From NCBI GenBank assembly GCA_028700975.1, contig JAQVRQ010000007.1:1-50399 (forward strand): 50,399 nt of DNA, read 5' to 3'. The DNA comes from Bacteroidales bacterium. GTDB lineage: Bacteria > Bacteroidota > Bacteroidia > Bacteroidales > UBA932. The stretch's first letter is position 1. The number at the start of each line of letters is the position of its first letter. The position numbers and the translations under genes were made by a program. Under the pieces are notes generated by a model. It was not told the DNA's origin. It saw only the letters and a program-made list of their open reading frames with translations, and did not search any database. This document shows, in pieces, positions 49,088 through 50,399 of the stretch.

Positions 49088-50399
49088 ATGCGATTTCTCT
49101 GGCTTGATATTAATTCTTCCTTTTCACACTCATCTCTTGCAATACCATCATTAGATGCTCAGTTAGAATCTTCCTTAAGAGATAAAGCAGATTGGAAGAT
49201 TATATCAGGCTCATTGTCAACAGACTCTTCAGCAATTATATCACAAATTTGTTTAGAACAACCAGATATTCTTTTTTCAACTATCTGGTTGTTCAACTCT
49301 TTTTATATTCTATCTGTAATAAAAAAAGTTAAAGCATTATTACCTAACTTAAGGATAGTACTTGGAGGTCCAGAGTTTTTAGGCGACAATCAAGTCTTTC
49401 TTTCTATTAATAAAGAAGTTGATGCTGTTATTAGAGGTGAAGGCGAAGAGATCTATCCAACTTTAGTTGACAATCTTATTAAAAACGAAACAATTTCTCG
49501 ATTGCCTGGAGTTTGTACCTTCTCTGATGGAAGCTATTGTGACAATGAAAAAGCTATTGTTTCAAACTTCTCAGCACTTAAGATTCCGGAATCCTCTTCG
49601 TTCTTTAGTTACAATAAACCATTTGTTCAAATTGAAACCTCTCGGGGTTGTTTTAATTTATGCAGATTCTGTGTTAGTGGGTCCAAAGAAATTGTAAGCT
49701 ACGCTGGATACGATACAATAAAGGATAGGTTAACAAACTTTAAAAATAAAGGAGTTAAAAACATTAGGATTCTTGATAGAACTTTTAACGCAAATACTAA
49801 ACACGCTATTAATCTCCTAAGAATTATGAAAGAGTTTAGTGGTGAGTTAAAGTTTCATATTGAGATTCATCCAGCCTATCTGTCAGAACAACTTAAATCA
49901 GAATTGTCAGACATCCCTCCAAATTTAATTCATTCTGAAGCGGGTATTCAAAGTCTTGATCCAAAAGTTTTAAAAATTGCCAATAGAAAAGGGAGCCCTA
50001 AACTATCAATCCAAGGTTTAATTTTTTTAAGGTCTCTTAAAAGCATTGAAATTCACGCAGATTTGATAGCAGGTCTACCAGGATATTCATTAAAGAAACT
50101 ATTTGAGGATTATTCAGATCTTATTAAAATAGGGGTAGATGAAATTCAGGTGGAACTTTTAAAAGTATTACCAGGAACGGAATTTAGAAATAATAGCACA
50201 TTATTTAATTTAAAATATTCACCAATTCCACCCTACGAAGTGCTAGAAACAGAGCTCTTCTCATTTGAGGATATAATAACAGCAACAAAGCTTTCCAGAA
50301 TATCAGACCTTTGGTATAATGATATACGATGGAGAGGCGTTCTTCAGGAAATAATAAATGAAGAAAATGGATTTCTTGTTGAATTTGTTGATTACACAT
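49088..50399 (+). CDS. B12-binding-like radical SAM protein, DUF4080-type (partial, runs off right edge)
   Basis: Own translation from ATG 49088: MRFLWLDINSSFSHSSLAIPSLDAQL..., LGGPEFLGD, IETSRGCFNLCRFCVSG (CxxxCxxC), DLIAGLPGYSLKKLFED. Confidence 0.85.
   Translation, partial: MRFLWLDINSSFSHSSLAIPSLDAQLESSLRDKADWKIISGSLSTDSSAIISQICLEQPDILFSTIWLFNSFYILSVIKKVKALLPNLRIVLGGPEFLGDNQVFLSINKEVDAVIRGEGEEIYPTLVDNLIKNETISRLPGVCTFSDGSYCDNEKAIVSNFSALKIPESSSFFSYNKPFVQIETSRGCFNLCRFCVSGSKEIVSYAGYDTIKDRLTNFKNKGVKNIRILDRTFNANTKHAINLLRIMKEFSGELKFHIEIHPAYLSEQLKSELSDIPPNLIHSEAGIQSLDPKVLKIANRKGSPKLSIQGLIFLRSLKSIEIHADLIAGLPGYSLKKLFEDYSDLIKIGVDEIQVELLKVLPGTEFRNNSTLFNLKYSPIPPYEVLETELFSFEDIITATKLSRISDLWYNDIRWRGVLQEIINEENGFLVEFVDYT

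Noticed and set aside
50205-50399. 64-aa minus-strand ORF at right edge
   Set aside because: Antisense to the radical SAM gene, which is open to the edge with family motifs.
1-50399. CRISPR array, tRNA/rRNA genes, IS elements, defence system
   Set aside because: No regularly spaced repeats, cloverleaf-like gene, transposase or recognisable defence gene seen by eye; a tRNAscan/Infernal and DefenseFinder run would be decisive.

Overview
AT-rich, densely packed bacterial chromosomal segment. The protein repertoire (TamL-type lipoprotein BamA homologue, PCMD-type surface lipoprotein, NagB-LmbE fusion, carboxypeptidase-regulatory-domain protein, TAnnTTTG-like promoter) suggests Bacteroidota, probably Bacteroidales. 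I see about 42 protein genes and no convincing tRNA/rRNA, CRISPR array or mobile element. Main blocks: (i) a partial lipoate ligase plus a complete E3-E2-E1beta-E1alpha 2-oxoacid dehydrogenase operon; (ii) a NagB-like/LmbE fusion and rarA; (iii) RNA modification genes (rlmD, mnmE, two SpoU-family methyltransferases); (iv) valS-lipoprotein-thioesterase-tatA-tatC-ABC-F-rlmB, tightly overlapping; (v) DUF3467-etfBA-acyl-CoA dehydrogenase; (vi) a FucI-like protein-M28 peptidase-DUF2520-kdsC-maf chain; (vii) recQ, pckA, cyclophilin and an M2-like peptidase; (viii) an MTA/SAH deaminase-PNP-class II aldolase-mtnA-HAD-MBL operon, divergent from rubredoxin and a radical SAM gene. The strongest candidate for an under-described system is (viii). 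It looks like a deaminase-first (inosine-route) version of the 5'-deoxynucleoside/methylthioadenosine 'DHAP shunt'. The second is the NagB-LmbE fusion, whose NagB domain has lost the catalytic Asp/His loop. Two genes absent from the ORF track were found by direct translation: rubredoxin (48900-49064) and the edge-truncated radical SAM gene (49088-end). The left-edge lipoate ligase fragment (1-267) is also absent from the track.
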